Shown here piece after piece: positions 56,264-63,411 of a DNA stretch of 63,411 bases; positions within the stretch are counted from its first letter, which is position 1, and each line of letters opens with the position of its first letter. Under the pieces are notes generated by a model that searched no databases, was not told where the DNA came from, and was given only the letters and a program-made list of their open reading frames with translations. The DNA is from a virus, in the IMG/VR virus record IMGVR_UViG_3300030106_000472, positions 1-63,411 of that record, one strand, 5' to 3'. The position numbers and the translations under genes were made by a program.

Positions 56264-56680
56264 TTAATAACTTTTAACAAATTCGGCTACTATAGTGTAA
56301 TGATCATGGTTAGTGTGTCCATGAGTCGTTAAATCTAAATCGCCAGTTATACCACTACCTGCGTTATTAGGAATACCGCCCCATTCTCTAAAATCCATAT
56401 GACCTGAAACTACTCCTGCTGCTGCACTTCCTCCTAAGACAGTACAAACAACATTAGACGTCGCATCCCATTCAAGAGTTACTCTTATACCGCCTATGTC
56501 ATACCATAGTTGCGATAAAGTTACTCTCGTACAGGTTTCTCCTTCGTTATTAGTGTTCAGTCCAGAGACGTCTACTTTATTAACAGAAGATTCTCCTGTG
56601 CCGTCAGAGATATTAGTGAATTTATAAACTAGCTTCCTATCAGTATCTACAATTTTTTGACTTGTAACTGCGTCTGCCAT
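56264..56680 (-). CDS. Structural-type protein (138 aa)
   Basis: Beta-rich (RKLVYKFTNISDG, TRVTLSQLWYDIGGIRVTLEW, MDFREWGGIPNNAG) with a His-rich stretch (THGHTNHDHYTIVAEF). Probably a minor head or neck protein; no family recognised. Confidence 0.6.
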   Translation of the reverse strand: MADAVTSQKIVDTDRKLVYKFTNISDGTGESSVNKVDVSGLNTNNEGETCTRVTLSQLWYDIGGIRVTLEWDATSNVVCTVLGGSAAAGVVSGHMDFREWGGIPNNAGSGITGDLDLTTHGHTNHDHYTIVAEFVKSY

Positions 56681-56689
56681 AGTTTACTC

Positions 56690-57595
56690 CTAGCCTAAAT
56701 TCATATTAATCAATGAATACTCAGTGCTTGCTGAAACAGCCATAACGTCACCAACTTCTTGTAAAACGTTATCTGTTGCTGGAGCAACTCCTCCTGCAGT
56801 ACCGCCTGATCTAACTGCTGCATTACCTACAACTAGAGTTCCTACAGTCAGTAAAGCTGCGGGTCCTTTAATAACAGCCCAACCAAAATAGTCTGCTGTC
56901 ATATCAATAACTGTAGCCCCCATTAACGCACCTGTTTCTGTTGCTGGTGCAACAATAAGGTTTGTGTTAGGATTTTCAATTAAAGATAGTTGTGAGCTTG
57001 TTGTTAATGCAGTTGCAAGTGCATCATAACAAGTGATAACTACTGATGGATCTGCTGAGTGATCGTGTGCTGGGTTAGATTTTACTCTAAGCATTTGACC
57101 TTCACCGTTTACATCATTAACCCAAAGATAACCGTCTGCGTATTGGTTAAGTGTTAGGTCAGTTCCACCTGTTTCTACAGAAATAGCTGTTTCACCTGCT
57201 GCTACTGCTGCTGTTGCAGTCATGTTTGCATGATCAGAAACAATAGCTTTATGTTGTAGCAGTTTACCTGCTGTTACCGCAGTTCCACCTATTTCAACAT
57301 AACGATAAACGTTGTTACCGTAAACTAATGTGCTTCCTAATGGAAACAACTGTGTAGCACTTTCTGCATAAGGGTTAGCTGTGCCGTATTGACTACCACC
57401 CTTACCTATAATTAAATCAGCAGGTCCATATCCTGTGGTAGCTGCATATTGAATATGCCCACCATTATCAGTATAGACATTACCATCTGAGTTTATTACT
57501 AAACCGTCAGTAACTGCTCCTGTTGATGAGTTTACGTCAATGGTTTTAAAACCATTTTCAGACCTGACTGGTCCGTTAAAAGTCGAATTTGCCAT
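56690..57595 (-). CDS. Head decoration/structural protein (301 aa)
   Basis: ANSTFNGPVRSENGFKTI and a Gly/Thr/Ala-rich beta body; KGPAALLTVGTLVVGNAAVR and NVLQEVGDVMAVSA near the end. It follows the capsid terminator, so it has its own transcript. GGAGGAAATT precedes the ATG. Decoration or head protein by context. Confidence 0.65.
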   Translation of the reverse strand: MANSTFNGPVRSENGFKTIDVNSSTGAVTDGLVINSDGNVYTDNGGHIQYAATTGYGPADLIIGKGGSQYGTANPYAESATQLFPLGSTLVYGNNVYRYVEIGGTAVTAGKLLQHKAIVSDHANMTATAAVAAGETAISVETGGTDLTLNQYADGYLWVNDVNGEGQMLRVKSNPAHDHSADPSVVITCYDALATALTTSSQLSLIENPNTNLIVAPATETGALMGATVIDMTADYFGWAVIKGPAALLTVGTLVVGNAAVRSGGTAGGVAPATDNVLQEVGDVMAVSASTEYSLINMNLG

Positions 57596-57705
57596 AATTT
57601 CCTCCTACGGAAATAAGTCTTATCATCTCGGCTTGTCTGCTAGGTCAGTTGATAAAACAAGTTAATATAATCCTAGTCCTTATGATTGTATATCATTCGT
57701 CTACA

Positions 57706-57732
57706 AAAGAAAAGGGACCCGAAGGTCCCTTT
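57706..57732 (-). terminator. Rho-independent terminator after the capsid gene
   Basis: AAAGGGACC, CGAA, GGTCCCTTT (57711-57732) on the plus strand. On the minus strand the loop is TTCG and TTTTCTTTT follows the stem. Confidence 0.9.
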
Positions 57733-57751
57733 AATTTTTCACATAAGTGAA

Positions 57752-58660
57752 TTATGCTCCAGGGGAACCGAAAATACCTCTCCAGTCACTCCAACCAAAG
57801 CTGTAACGTTCTCTTGCCTTGTATCTAACATTACCAGTTTCGAAGTCGCCTTCCATACTAGTTGATACAGGTGTTCTAACGAAATGTTTTAATCCGTTAG
57901 GTACGTCAGTTTTGATAAAGAAAGCATCAGTATCTGTTAGATAATGATTTACAACATAGCCTTCAGAAATCATTCCCATGTTTCTGATTGCGTTGATGTC
58001 ATTATCTGAAGTACCAACTCTTCCAGGAGTTTCCATGAGTCTATCAGCAACAAACTGTAATGCAGGCGGAATAATTAATTTTTTCGCTTGTGCATTAACT
58101 TTAAGATTTCTCTCATCTTTGAAATCAGCGATGTCAATCAACGCTTGTTCAAGAGAAGTCTCGTTTAAGTCAGCTGCAGTAGTCAACTCATTTTTTAGAT
58201 CCACGTTAGCAACAGTAGGGTGGTCTGTAGCACAAAGCTCTTTTCCATCTCCACCAACATATGAAGAACTAAACGCATTGTTTAATACGTTAGCTGCTTT
58301 CACTTGTTTAGTTTGTTGCATAGACCTAGCTAAAGCTCTTGTGTATCTTGAAGATAGTGTATCGTAGAGATTGTCTTCGATCGCTTCTTCTGTCAACGCA
58401 AACGCTAATGCTATGGTCTCGTGTGTGAAACGTGATGTCCAGGATTCTTGAGCTGTATCATAAATGACCGCTGCTCCTTCTCCTTTAGTCGGTGCTTCAC
58501 CAAACCCACTTAACATTACTTCTTCCTCGAATGCTCTTTCAGAACTCTCGGTGTCGAAGATGTCTTCGTGCTCGTTATTGTATCTCTCATACTCTAATCC
58601 AAAGAGAGCATGGAGTCCGGGTACTAGTTCTTTGACTAGTTGGGCTCTATTAATTGCCAT
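57752..58660 (-). CDS. Major capsid protein (HK97-fold type)
   Basis: 302 aa. YNNEHEDIFDTESSERAFEE, ETIALAFALTEEAIEDNLYD, ARALARSMQQTKQVKAAN (a long helix), LCATDHPTVANVDLKN and RYSFGWSDWRGIFG are typical of capsid proteins of the Mu/HK97 type. AGGAG before the ATG and a strong terminator after it fit a highly expressed single gene. Scaffold and decoration genes lie upstream. Confidence 0.85.
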   Translation of the reverse strand: MAINRAQLVKELVPGLHALFGLEYERYNNEHEDIFDTESSERAFEEEVMLSGFGEAPTKGEGAAVIYDTAQESWTSRFTHETIALAFALTEEAIEDNLYDTLSSRYTRALARSMQQTKQVKAANVLNNAFSSSYVGGDGKELCATDHPTVANVDLKNELTTAADLNETSLEQALIDIADFKDERNLKVNAQAKKLIIPPALQFVADRLMETPGRVGTSDNDINAIRNMGMISEGYVVNHYLTDTDAFFIKTDVPNGLKHFVRTPVSTSMEGDFETGNVRYKARERYSFGWSDWRGIFGSPGA

Positions 58661-58677
58661 TATTTATTCTCCTTAGA

Positions 58678-59217
58678 TTATACAGCAAATGTGTTAGTAG
58701 GGAATGTGAATAATCCTCTCGCATAAGCACCTATTGAGTTGCTTGGTTGCGAAGCGAATCCAACACATAACGCTACACCACTTGATGTTGTTGCAGTCAC
58801 ACCCTCTTTTGATCTACCGTTGGTTGTAGAACCAGCAGTAGTGGAGAGAGTGTATTTGTTACCGATGAAGCTTACGGCAGGTGTTCCTGCTGTAAATTGA
58901 GCCTCGTAAACGATGCCAGGATCGTTATAAACGAGAGCTTCTGCATCGGCACTTCCTAGTGTCGCAGTGTCAGCAGTCCATACTTTCGAGAAAGTAGGAG
59001 TACCGTCAGTTGCGGTATAGTATACCCCGTAAAATACACCTGCAGGAGTACCAGTCGCCGTGCCTTGAATGACATATCCGCTAGATAGATTAACTACATC
59101 ACCTGAAAATATTGATGCGTTAGTTGCACTAGCAATTCTCATTTTAGCAGGACGAATAACACCACCGTACATATGATATGCGGGAGTAAAACCATCTGGT
59201 TTATTTGTATTAGCCAT
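58678..59217 (-). CDS. Head decoration-type protein (179 aa)
   Basis: ANTNKPDGFTPAYHMYGG starts it, followed by a beta-rich Thr/Gly/Ala body (VIQGTATGTPAGVFYGVYYTA). Sits directly before the capsid gene in transcription, typical of decoration or capsid-accessory proteins. GGAG precedes the start. Confidence 0.65.
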   Translation of the reverse strand: MANTNKPDGFTPAYHMYGGVIRPAKMRIASATNASIFSGDVVNLSSGYVIQGTATGTPAGVFYGVYYTATDGTPTFSKVWTADTATLGSADAEALVYNDPGIVYEAQFTAGTPAVSFIGNKYTLSTTAGSTTNGRSKEGVTATTSSGVALCVGFASQPSNSIGAYARGLFTFPTNTFAV

Positions 59218-59250
59218 GATTGTCTCCTTTGCTTATATACATTGTTATTA

Positions 59251-59742
59251 TTAATTTCCTTTGTCGGTAGGTTTACTACCGAAAGCAACTTTAGAAGTCC
59301 TTTGGATATCACTATCTTTTATAGGCATTCTAGCGTCGCTTTCTCGCATATAGTTCTGGTCTACACCGTCCATAGCAGTTTTTGCTTGGTTTTGAAAATA
59401 CGCTGTGCGTTCTTCGGCGGTTTCAACAGGTACTTTAGCGAGGATTAAACCTCCAACCCCAATTACTCCTTTATTACTTCCGCTATCTACAGTTGGAGCT
59501 TCAAAATCAGGATAATCTTCTGCTCTCACAGGCTCATATCCTTCTCTAATACGTTTAGACATATTAGATTTATCATCTATCCCTCTAGTAGCTTCTCTAA
59601 TCCACCTGAATTGATATCCAGGAGGAGCTTCTGGTGCGTCTAACATTGACGGGGGTTTCCAAGGCGTTCTGCGAGTTTGAGAGTCTCGTGTCTCGGCAGA
59701 TCGTGAGTTACGATCAGTTTTGACTTTCATTTCATCTGTCAT
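59251..59742 (-). CDS. Charged head-assembly-region protein (163 aa)
   Basis: Start at 59742 (MTDEMKVKTDRN) with AAGGAG upstream. RTPWKPPSMLDAPEAPPGYQ and RWIREATRGIDDKSNMSKR are conserved-looking; the C-terminal half contains VGGLILAKVPVETAEER. Likely a head protein; no function assigned. Confidence 0.65.
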   Translation of the reverse strand: MTDEMKVKTDRNSRSAETRDSQTRRTPWKPPSMLDAPEAPPGYQFRWIREATRGIDDKSNMSKRIREGYEPVRAEDYPDFEAPTVDSGSNKGVIGVGGLILAKVPVETAEERTAYFQNQAKTAMDGVDQNYMRESDARMPIKDSDIQRTSKVAFGSKPTDKGN

Positions 59743-59743
59743 T

Positions 59744-60637
59744 TTATACTCCTTCGATATGCTTAGCATATTCTTCTAGCGGCACATTTAATCTTTTAGC
59801 TATTGCTACTTGACTTGGTGTGAGCTTGATTTTGCGTGATGATTTTTTACCACTAGCACCTCTGCTACTGGCAGCAACCTGTTGCACGGGGGCAGATTGC
59901 TCGTTAGAAAACTTGTGTGGAAAATTTTCAGCCATACGTTTATCAACTTCGGCATAATAAGCATCTGAAGTCGGGTCTATCCCTCCCTCAACTAATTCTT
60001 TATGTATTCCAAATGCTGCAAACGTCATTGCTTGGTCATCTCCGAACCATGTGTTTCGTTTTGCCCACTCCTCTGCTTTTGGATCAGGTCCAGCAGCCTG
60101 AGGCTGTAACGTAGGCTTATACGCTTCTACAGGAACTTCTTGAGGTTGATTTTTCTCTCTAAGCTGTTGCTGAGCTGATAATCTTCTAAGATTTTCTGCT
60201 TCGGCACTTGCTCTAGAAAGTTTTTCAGTTGCTTCTACAACTGCTGCACTATCTCCCACTTCTTGAGCTTCTTTTAAAAGCTGTTTAGCTCCCGCTATTT
60301 CAGATTGTACTCTATTATCATACTCTTTGAAAAGGGAAGAGTCTGAATTCTTTAATTTTTCTTTTAAAGTAGATGCTGTTTGATTAACACTTTGAGCGTA
60401 ATTAACGGCTTCATCTCGCTGTCTTTCTGCTTCTCGCATCTTATAGGTTAGTTTATCAATACGTTTTTGTACTGATTCACTAATCTGATCTAGCTCGTCT
60501 TTTGGTTGAGCTTCTTCTTCTACAGGTTGTTCTTCAACTATTTCGTCTTTAATTGAATTATCAACATCTGCTTCTCTTACGTCAACTTCGCCTTCGGGAA
60601 GTTCTAGTTCTATTTTTTCTGCTTCATTATTTTGCAT
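59744..60637 (-). CDS. Scaffolding protein
   Basis: 297 aa, very acidic N-terminus (IELELPEGEVDVREADVD), a long coiled coil (about 55-150: RIDKLTYKMREAERQRDEAV) and a basic C-terminus (GASGKKSSRKIKLTPSQVA). That charge layout and its place between portal and capsid genes define a scaffold that directs prohead assembly and leaves afterwards. Confidence 0.85.
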   Translation of the reverse strand: MQNNEAEKIELELPEGEVDVREADVDNSIKDEIVEEQPVEEEAQPKDELDQISESVQKRIDKLTYKMREAERQRDEAVNYAQSVNQTASTLKEKLKNSDSSLFKEYDNRVQSEIAGAKQLLKEAQEVGDSAAVVEATEKLSRASAEAENLRRLSAQQQLREKNQPQEVPVEAYKPTLQPQAAGPDPKAEEWAKRNTWFGDDQAMTFAAFGIHKELVEGGIDPTSDAYYAEVDKRMAENFPHKFSNEQSAPVQQVAASSRGASGKKSSRKIKLTPSQVAIAKRLNVPLEEYAKHIEGV

Positions 60638-60655
60638 GAGTCCTCCTCAAGATTG

Positions 60656-61108
60656 TTATGATAAAATTGCTTCGGGATCATCAATAGTTGCTAAAATTTC
60701 GTCATCATTCAAAAGTCGCATATCGCCACCTTCTATTTGAAAACGAGCTCCAGCATATCTACCAAAAATTACCCAATCACCTTTTTTGCACCAAGCTCCT
60801 TCAGGAAACTTGTGCGGGTCACTATAAGCGTCTGGTCCCATTTCGACAACATAACCAACTACCGTTGCAAGTCTTTCTTTGTCAACAGTTGCTTTAGCTA
60901 AATGTATGCCGCCTTTGGTCACAGAAGATTGTGTGAAAGGTAATATTAAAATACGATACCCCGTTGGACGTGGTAACGATTCCGCATGAGAGTCTAAGTT
61001 ATCGGGGGTGATTATAGGCTCATCTGCTTGTGCTAAAGCAGCAGCTCCTCCACTACCAAAATTATTTACTCTATCAGGAACAGTTTTTGTTTCGACTTTA
61101 TTCGTCAT
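60656..61108 (-). CDS. GroES-like co-chaperonin
   Basis: 150 aa from ATG 61108, which has GGAGG 6 nt upstream. RPTGYRILILPFTQSSVTKGG, GIHLAKATVDKERLATVVGYV, WCKKGDWVIFGRYAGARF and EGGDMRLLNDDEILATI match Cpn10 with the GGI mobile-loop region. The N-terminal 50 residues are an extra flexible extension. Phage GroES homologs replace host GroES to fold the capsid protein; its place beside scaffold and capsid genes supports that. Confidence 0.85.
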   Translation of the reverse strand: MTNKVETKTVPDRVNNFGSGGAAALAQADEPIITPDNLDSHAESLPRPTGYRILILPFTQSSVTKGGIHLAKATVDKERLATVVGYVVEMGPDAYSDPHKFPEGAWCKKGDWVIFGRYAGARFQIEGGDMRLLNDDEILATIDDPEAILS

Positions 61109-61298
61109 TTGCATCCTCCATATTAGAATGTAAAGTTTGAATTTCCTGTTCAGCGAAACTCAAACCCGCTATTTCGCCAACTATCCTTTGGTATTGTTCA
61201 AAATTCTCAACACTTCCAGAAGCTAACGTTTGCGTGAGAGCTTCTTTTCTCTCACGATATTTACGAAGCAAATGCTCCGTAGCTAAGATATAGTCCAT
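61098..61298 (-). CDS. Small helical protein (66 aa)
   Basis: MDYILATEHLLRKYRERKEAL and helices throughout; overlaps the GroES-like gene by 11 nt. Unknown; often small helical proteins sit between portal and scaffold. Confidence 0.65.
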   Translation of the reverse strand: MDYILATEHLLRKYRERKEALTQTLASGSVENFEQYQRIVGEIAGLSFAEQEIQTLHSNMEDANDE

Positions 61299-61526
61299 TT
61301 ACTTAATGTAATTATACCAAAGAAGTCCTTTAGTTTGTCCGTAAGCAGCCTTTACTTTAGACTCTTTACCGACAACCTTGCCTTTTGCGTCAGTGTTTAC
61401 TTCGCCAGCAGTAACAGACTTAGTTTTAGTGCTATCAACCATTGCTGGTTCACTAGGTGCAGGTCTATTAGCCTTTTTTGAAGGTGACGGATAGGCTTTC
61501 ATCTTGTCGTCGTAATACTCTCGCAT
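61299..61526 (-). CDS. Small charged protein (75 aa)
   Basis: MREYYDDKMKAYPSPSKKANR, a Lys/Thr/Ala-rich middle and GLLWYNYIK at the end. GGAGAAAAATA precedes the ATG. Coupled to the portal gene by one base; function unknown. Confidence 0.6.
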   Translation of the reverse strand: MREYYDDKMKAYPSPSKKANRPAPSEPAMVDSTKTKSVTAGEVNTDAKGKVVGKESKVKAAYGQTKGLLWYNYIK

Positions 61527-63411
61527 TATTTTTCTCCATTTTGATTTCTACTATCCCTAACTGTTTTTACCAGTTCGTTATAGTTTTTATCAGCGTCGGC
61601 TTTCGCTTTCAGCTCTAATTCTTGTAATTCTATAGCAGATTTAGTGTCTTGTACTCTTAAATCCGCTTCTATCTTCTCACGTTTAATTTGTGCATCTAAT
61701 TCAGTTTTCATAGCAGCTAGTTGTGCATCTCTTGCATCATCTTCTGTTTTTTGCATTAATTGTTCTTTTTCTAATTGTAACTGCTGCTGGAACATTTCCA
61801 TTTGTGGGTTTTGTTGTGCTGCTGCTGCGGCTTGTGCCATCGCTTGTGCTTGACCTGTAACTTGTTGTGTTGCTTGTGCTGCCATCATAGCTATTTCGTT
61901 CATCATTTCAGGCGGCATAGGTTGGTCTAGTTGTGGAAGCGGTTGTCCCATTGCTTGTTCTACTTGTTGTCTATATAGCATTGCCTGATGTTCTTGTATA
62001 TTTGCACCTATCGCTTGCATAGCTACAGGGTTTTGTTGTATCATCGGGTTTTGCATAAAAGCACTATGTGCTTGTATATAAGCTTCGTGATTTTGAAACG
62101 GATAAGCTTTTATAGGATTACCAGTCATAGCTGATTGTTGATCACTAATAGGGTCACGTGGAGGTACTTCTTGTTCTGGAGGTAGTAACGCATCAATATC
62201 TTTAATATTTAACGCTATATACATTTTTCTATAAGATTCTCTCAAATCATGTAATTCAGGTGCCGCTTGTGCCATTTGTAGTTGGGCTTGGGCTAAAGTT
62301 ATTCTTTGAGTCATACTAAAAATATTAGGATCACTTACAGGAATAACATCTACTGAATTATCAAAATCTTGTTTAAATACGTTTTCTGAAGCCCCTTGTA
62401 CTTGATAAGGATATTCAGCAGGTAAAAACTCACCAAACACTCTTTTTAATATTTTAAACTCACATCTTTGTGCATAATGTAATCTTTTATGAATTGCGGA
62501 CATAACTCTTTGTCCTTTTTCCATAAGTGCTACGGTTGTTCCTACAGGAGCTTCAGAGTTGCCATCTCCTGTTGGGTTTTCTACTGTAGCCGCAAATCTT
62601 TTACCAGAATCAACTAAAGCTCCTAATAACGTAGTTAAAGTGCCGCTTGGCTCTTTATAAGGTAAAGGAAGGAAAGCATCTTGCAATCTCCCGCCTGGAG
62701 CGTCAACATCACGCCATTCTCCTGGTTGTAACGGGTCATCATGCTTTTGAATATTTAATCCGCGTGATTTAAACCCTGCTGGTAGGTTAGAAAGTGTTCC
62801 TGCGTCTATTAATTGACGTAAAATCGCTGTAACTGACTTAGTTAAGCCTCCCATCATGTGAATTAACCCAAAACCGTAAAAACCTAGTCCTGGAAGGAAC
62901 TTATAATGCGTAAAATGTTCAATTTTCTTACGCATAGGGTCTTTTTCGTCATAATTTGGTCTAATTGCAAGAACTTTGTTGTTATCTTTGCAAATAGTTA
63001 CAATATAAGGTAACGCTAAGCCTGTTTCTTCACCGTTTTCGTCTTTATCTTGATATCCTTCTAAATCTAAGTCAACATGCATCTCTAAAAGCGTAAATTC
63101 TTCATCATTTATAGTTCTAGTTAGTCCTTGTAACTCATCTAGCTTTTCATCAACGTCTGTTTCTTGTATTCCGCTTCCTGGAGACGCCATATCAGTGTCT
63201 ACATAAAAACCCGATAGTTGTAATTTACGTAATTCATTCTCATTCATGTGAATTACGTGTGTAATTCTAGGAGAAGTTAATAAATCTACTGCGTAATACG
63301 GAACAACTAAATCTTCTGACTTAACAAACCGTGCTACGGCACGTCCAACTGCAGGATCATAGTAAACTTTTTTAAATGCAGAACCAGATAACGGTAAATA
63401 AAATAAAAGCT
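61526..63411 (-). CDS. Portal protein, 5' end cut by the window edge
   Basis: The frame is open to the edge: upstream of the first Met at 63247 it continues with LLFYLPLSGSAFKKVYYDP and GRAVARFVKSEDLVVPYYA. So the gene starts outside and the internal ATG is not the start. Portal features: LPYIVTICKDNNKVLAIRPN, FLPGLGFYGFGLIHMMGG, EPSGTLTTLLGALVDSGKRF and a Gln/Ala/Met-rich coiled-coil C-terminus (MAQAAAAAQQNPQMEMFQQQ). It forms the 12-fold ring through which DNA enters. About 630 residues are visible. Confidence 0.9.
   Translation of the reverse strand, partial: LLFYLPLSGSAFKKVYYDPAVGRAVARFVKSEDLVVPYYAVDLLTSPRITHVIHMNENELRKLQLSGFYVDTDMASPGSGIQETDVDEKLDELQGLTRTINDEEFTLLEMHVDLDLEGYQDKDENGEETGLALPYIVTICKDNNKVLAIRPNYDEKDPMRKKIEHFTHYKFLPGLGFYGFGLIHMMGGLTKSVTAILRQLIDAGTLSNLPAGFKSRGLNIQKHDDPLQPGEWRDVDAPGGRLQDAFLPLPYKEPSGTLTTLLGALVDSGKRFAATVENPTGDGNSEAPVGTTVALMEKGQRVMSAIHKRLHYAQRCEFKILKRVFGEFLPAEYPYQVQGASENVFKQDFDNSVDVIPVSDPNIFSMTQRITLAQAQLQMAQAAPELHDLRESYRKMYIALNIKDIDALLPPEQEVPPRDPISDQQSAMTGNPIKAYPFQNHEAYIQAHSAFMQNPMIQQNPVAMQAIGANIQEHQAMLYRQQVEQAMGQPLPQLDQPMPPEMMNEIAMMAAQATQQVTGQAQAMAQAAAAAQQNPQMEMFQQQLQLEKEQLMQKTEDDARDAQLAAMKTELDAQIKREKIEADLRVQDTKSAIELQELELKAKADADKNYNELVKTVRDSRNQNGEK

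Noticed and set aside
1-63411. Prophage or integrated element
   Set aside because: No integrase, excisionase, att-like repeat or flanking bacterial genes were found; the Leu-type PolA alone is not enough.

Overview
The window reads as an almost complete genome of a tailed, probably short-tailed (podovirus-like) phage of AT-rich DNA, most likely marine. Evidence for a phage: large and small terminase subunits, portal, GroES-like protein, scaffold, HK97-type capsid protein, head-tail adaptors, tail fibre, large internal proteins, a spanin pair and a T4-type lysozyme. I see no tape-measure protein, tail tube or sheath, RNA polymerase, integrase, tRNA or CRISPR. A low-GC marine alphaproteobacterial host is an inference from base composition and protein style only. 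The portal gene is cut by the right edge, while ten codons of a new gene sit just downstream of terL at the left edge, the usual place for a portal. The sequence therefore looks like a circular or circularly permuted genome opened inside the portal gene, with a few hundred bases missing.

Layout. Nearly everything is transcribed leftward (minus strand); the only clear rightward gene is an SNF2-type helicase at 27914-29356. Positions 1-5.4 kb: terL, a virion-type protein with a possible ADP-ribosyltransferase C-terminus, a prolyl-4-hydroxylase-like oxygenase and the spanins. 5.4-7.4 kb: a duplicated small-gene module with AGAGT repeats, then terS. 7.7-16.2 kb: many small early genes (MazG-like, YubB/Api92-like, DUF932, VRR-NUC, zinc-finger and winged-helix-like proteins). 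Many have their own promoter ([TG]TTAC[TA]-17 nt-TATAAT-like) and share an AGAAAGGAGAAA leader. 16.1-27.6 kb: replication and DNA modification (family A polymerase, thymidylate-synthase-family enzyme, 5-hmdU-kinase/pyrophosphorylase-like helical protein, methyltransferase, UvrD-like helicase, AlkB-like oxygenase, archaeo-eukaryotic-type primase, conserved accessory proteins).

29.3-39.5 kb: large Gly/Pro/Gln-rich internal or ejection proteins and a cupin. 39.7-44.5 kb: an unusual five-gene block of CHASE2-class III nucleotide cyclase, FecR-domain protein, curlin-like secreted protein, CsgG and CsgF. 44.4-50.3 kb: small membrane proteins, nuclease, Lys-rich mini-proteins, lysozyme and a tail protein. 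50.6-63.4 kb: tail fibre, adaptors, capsid, scaffold, GroES-like protein and portal.

The two most interesting systems are the curli-secretion/cyclase block and the translationally coupled cassette at 18.7-22.3 kb, which suggests thymine hypermodification of the phage DNA. Assignments come from reading motifs by eye; no database search was run.
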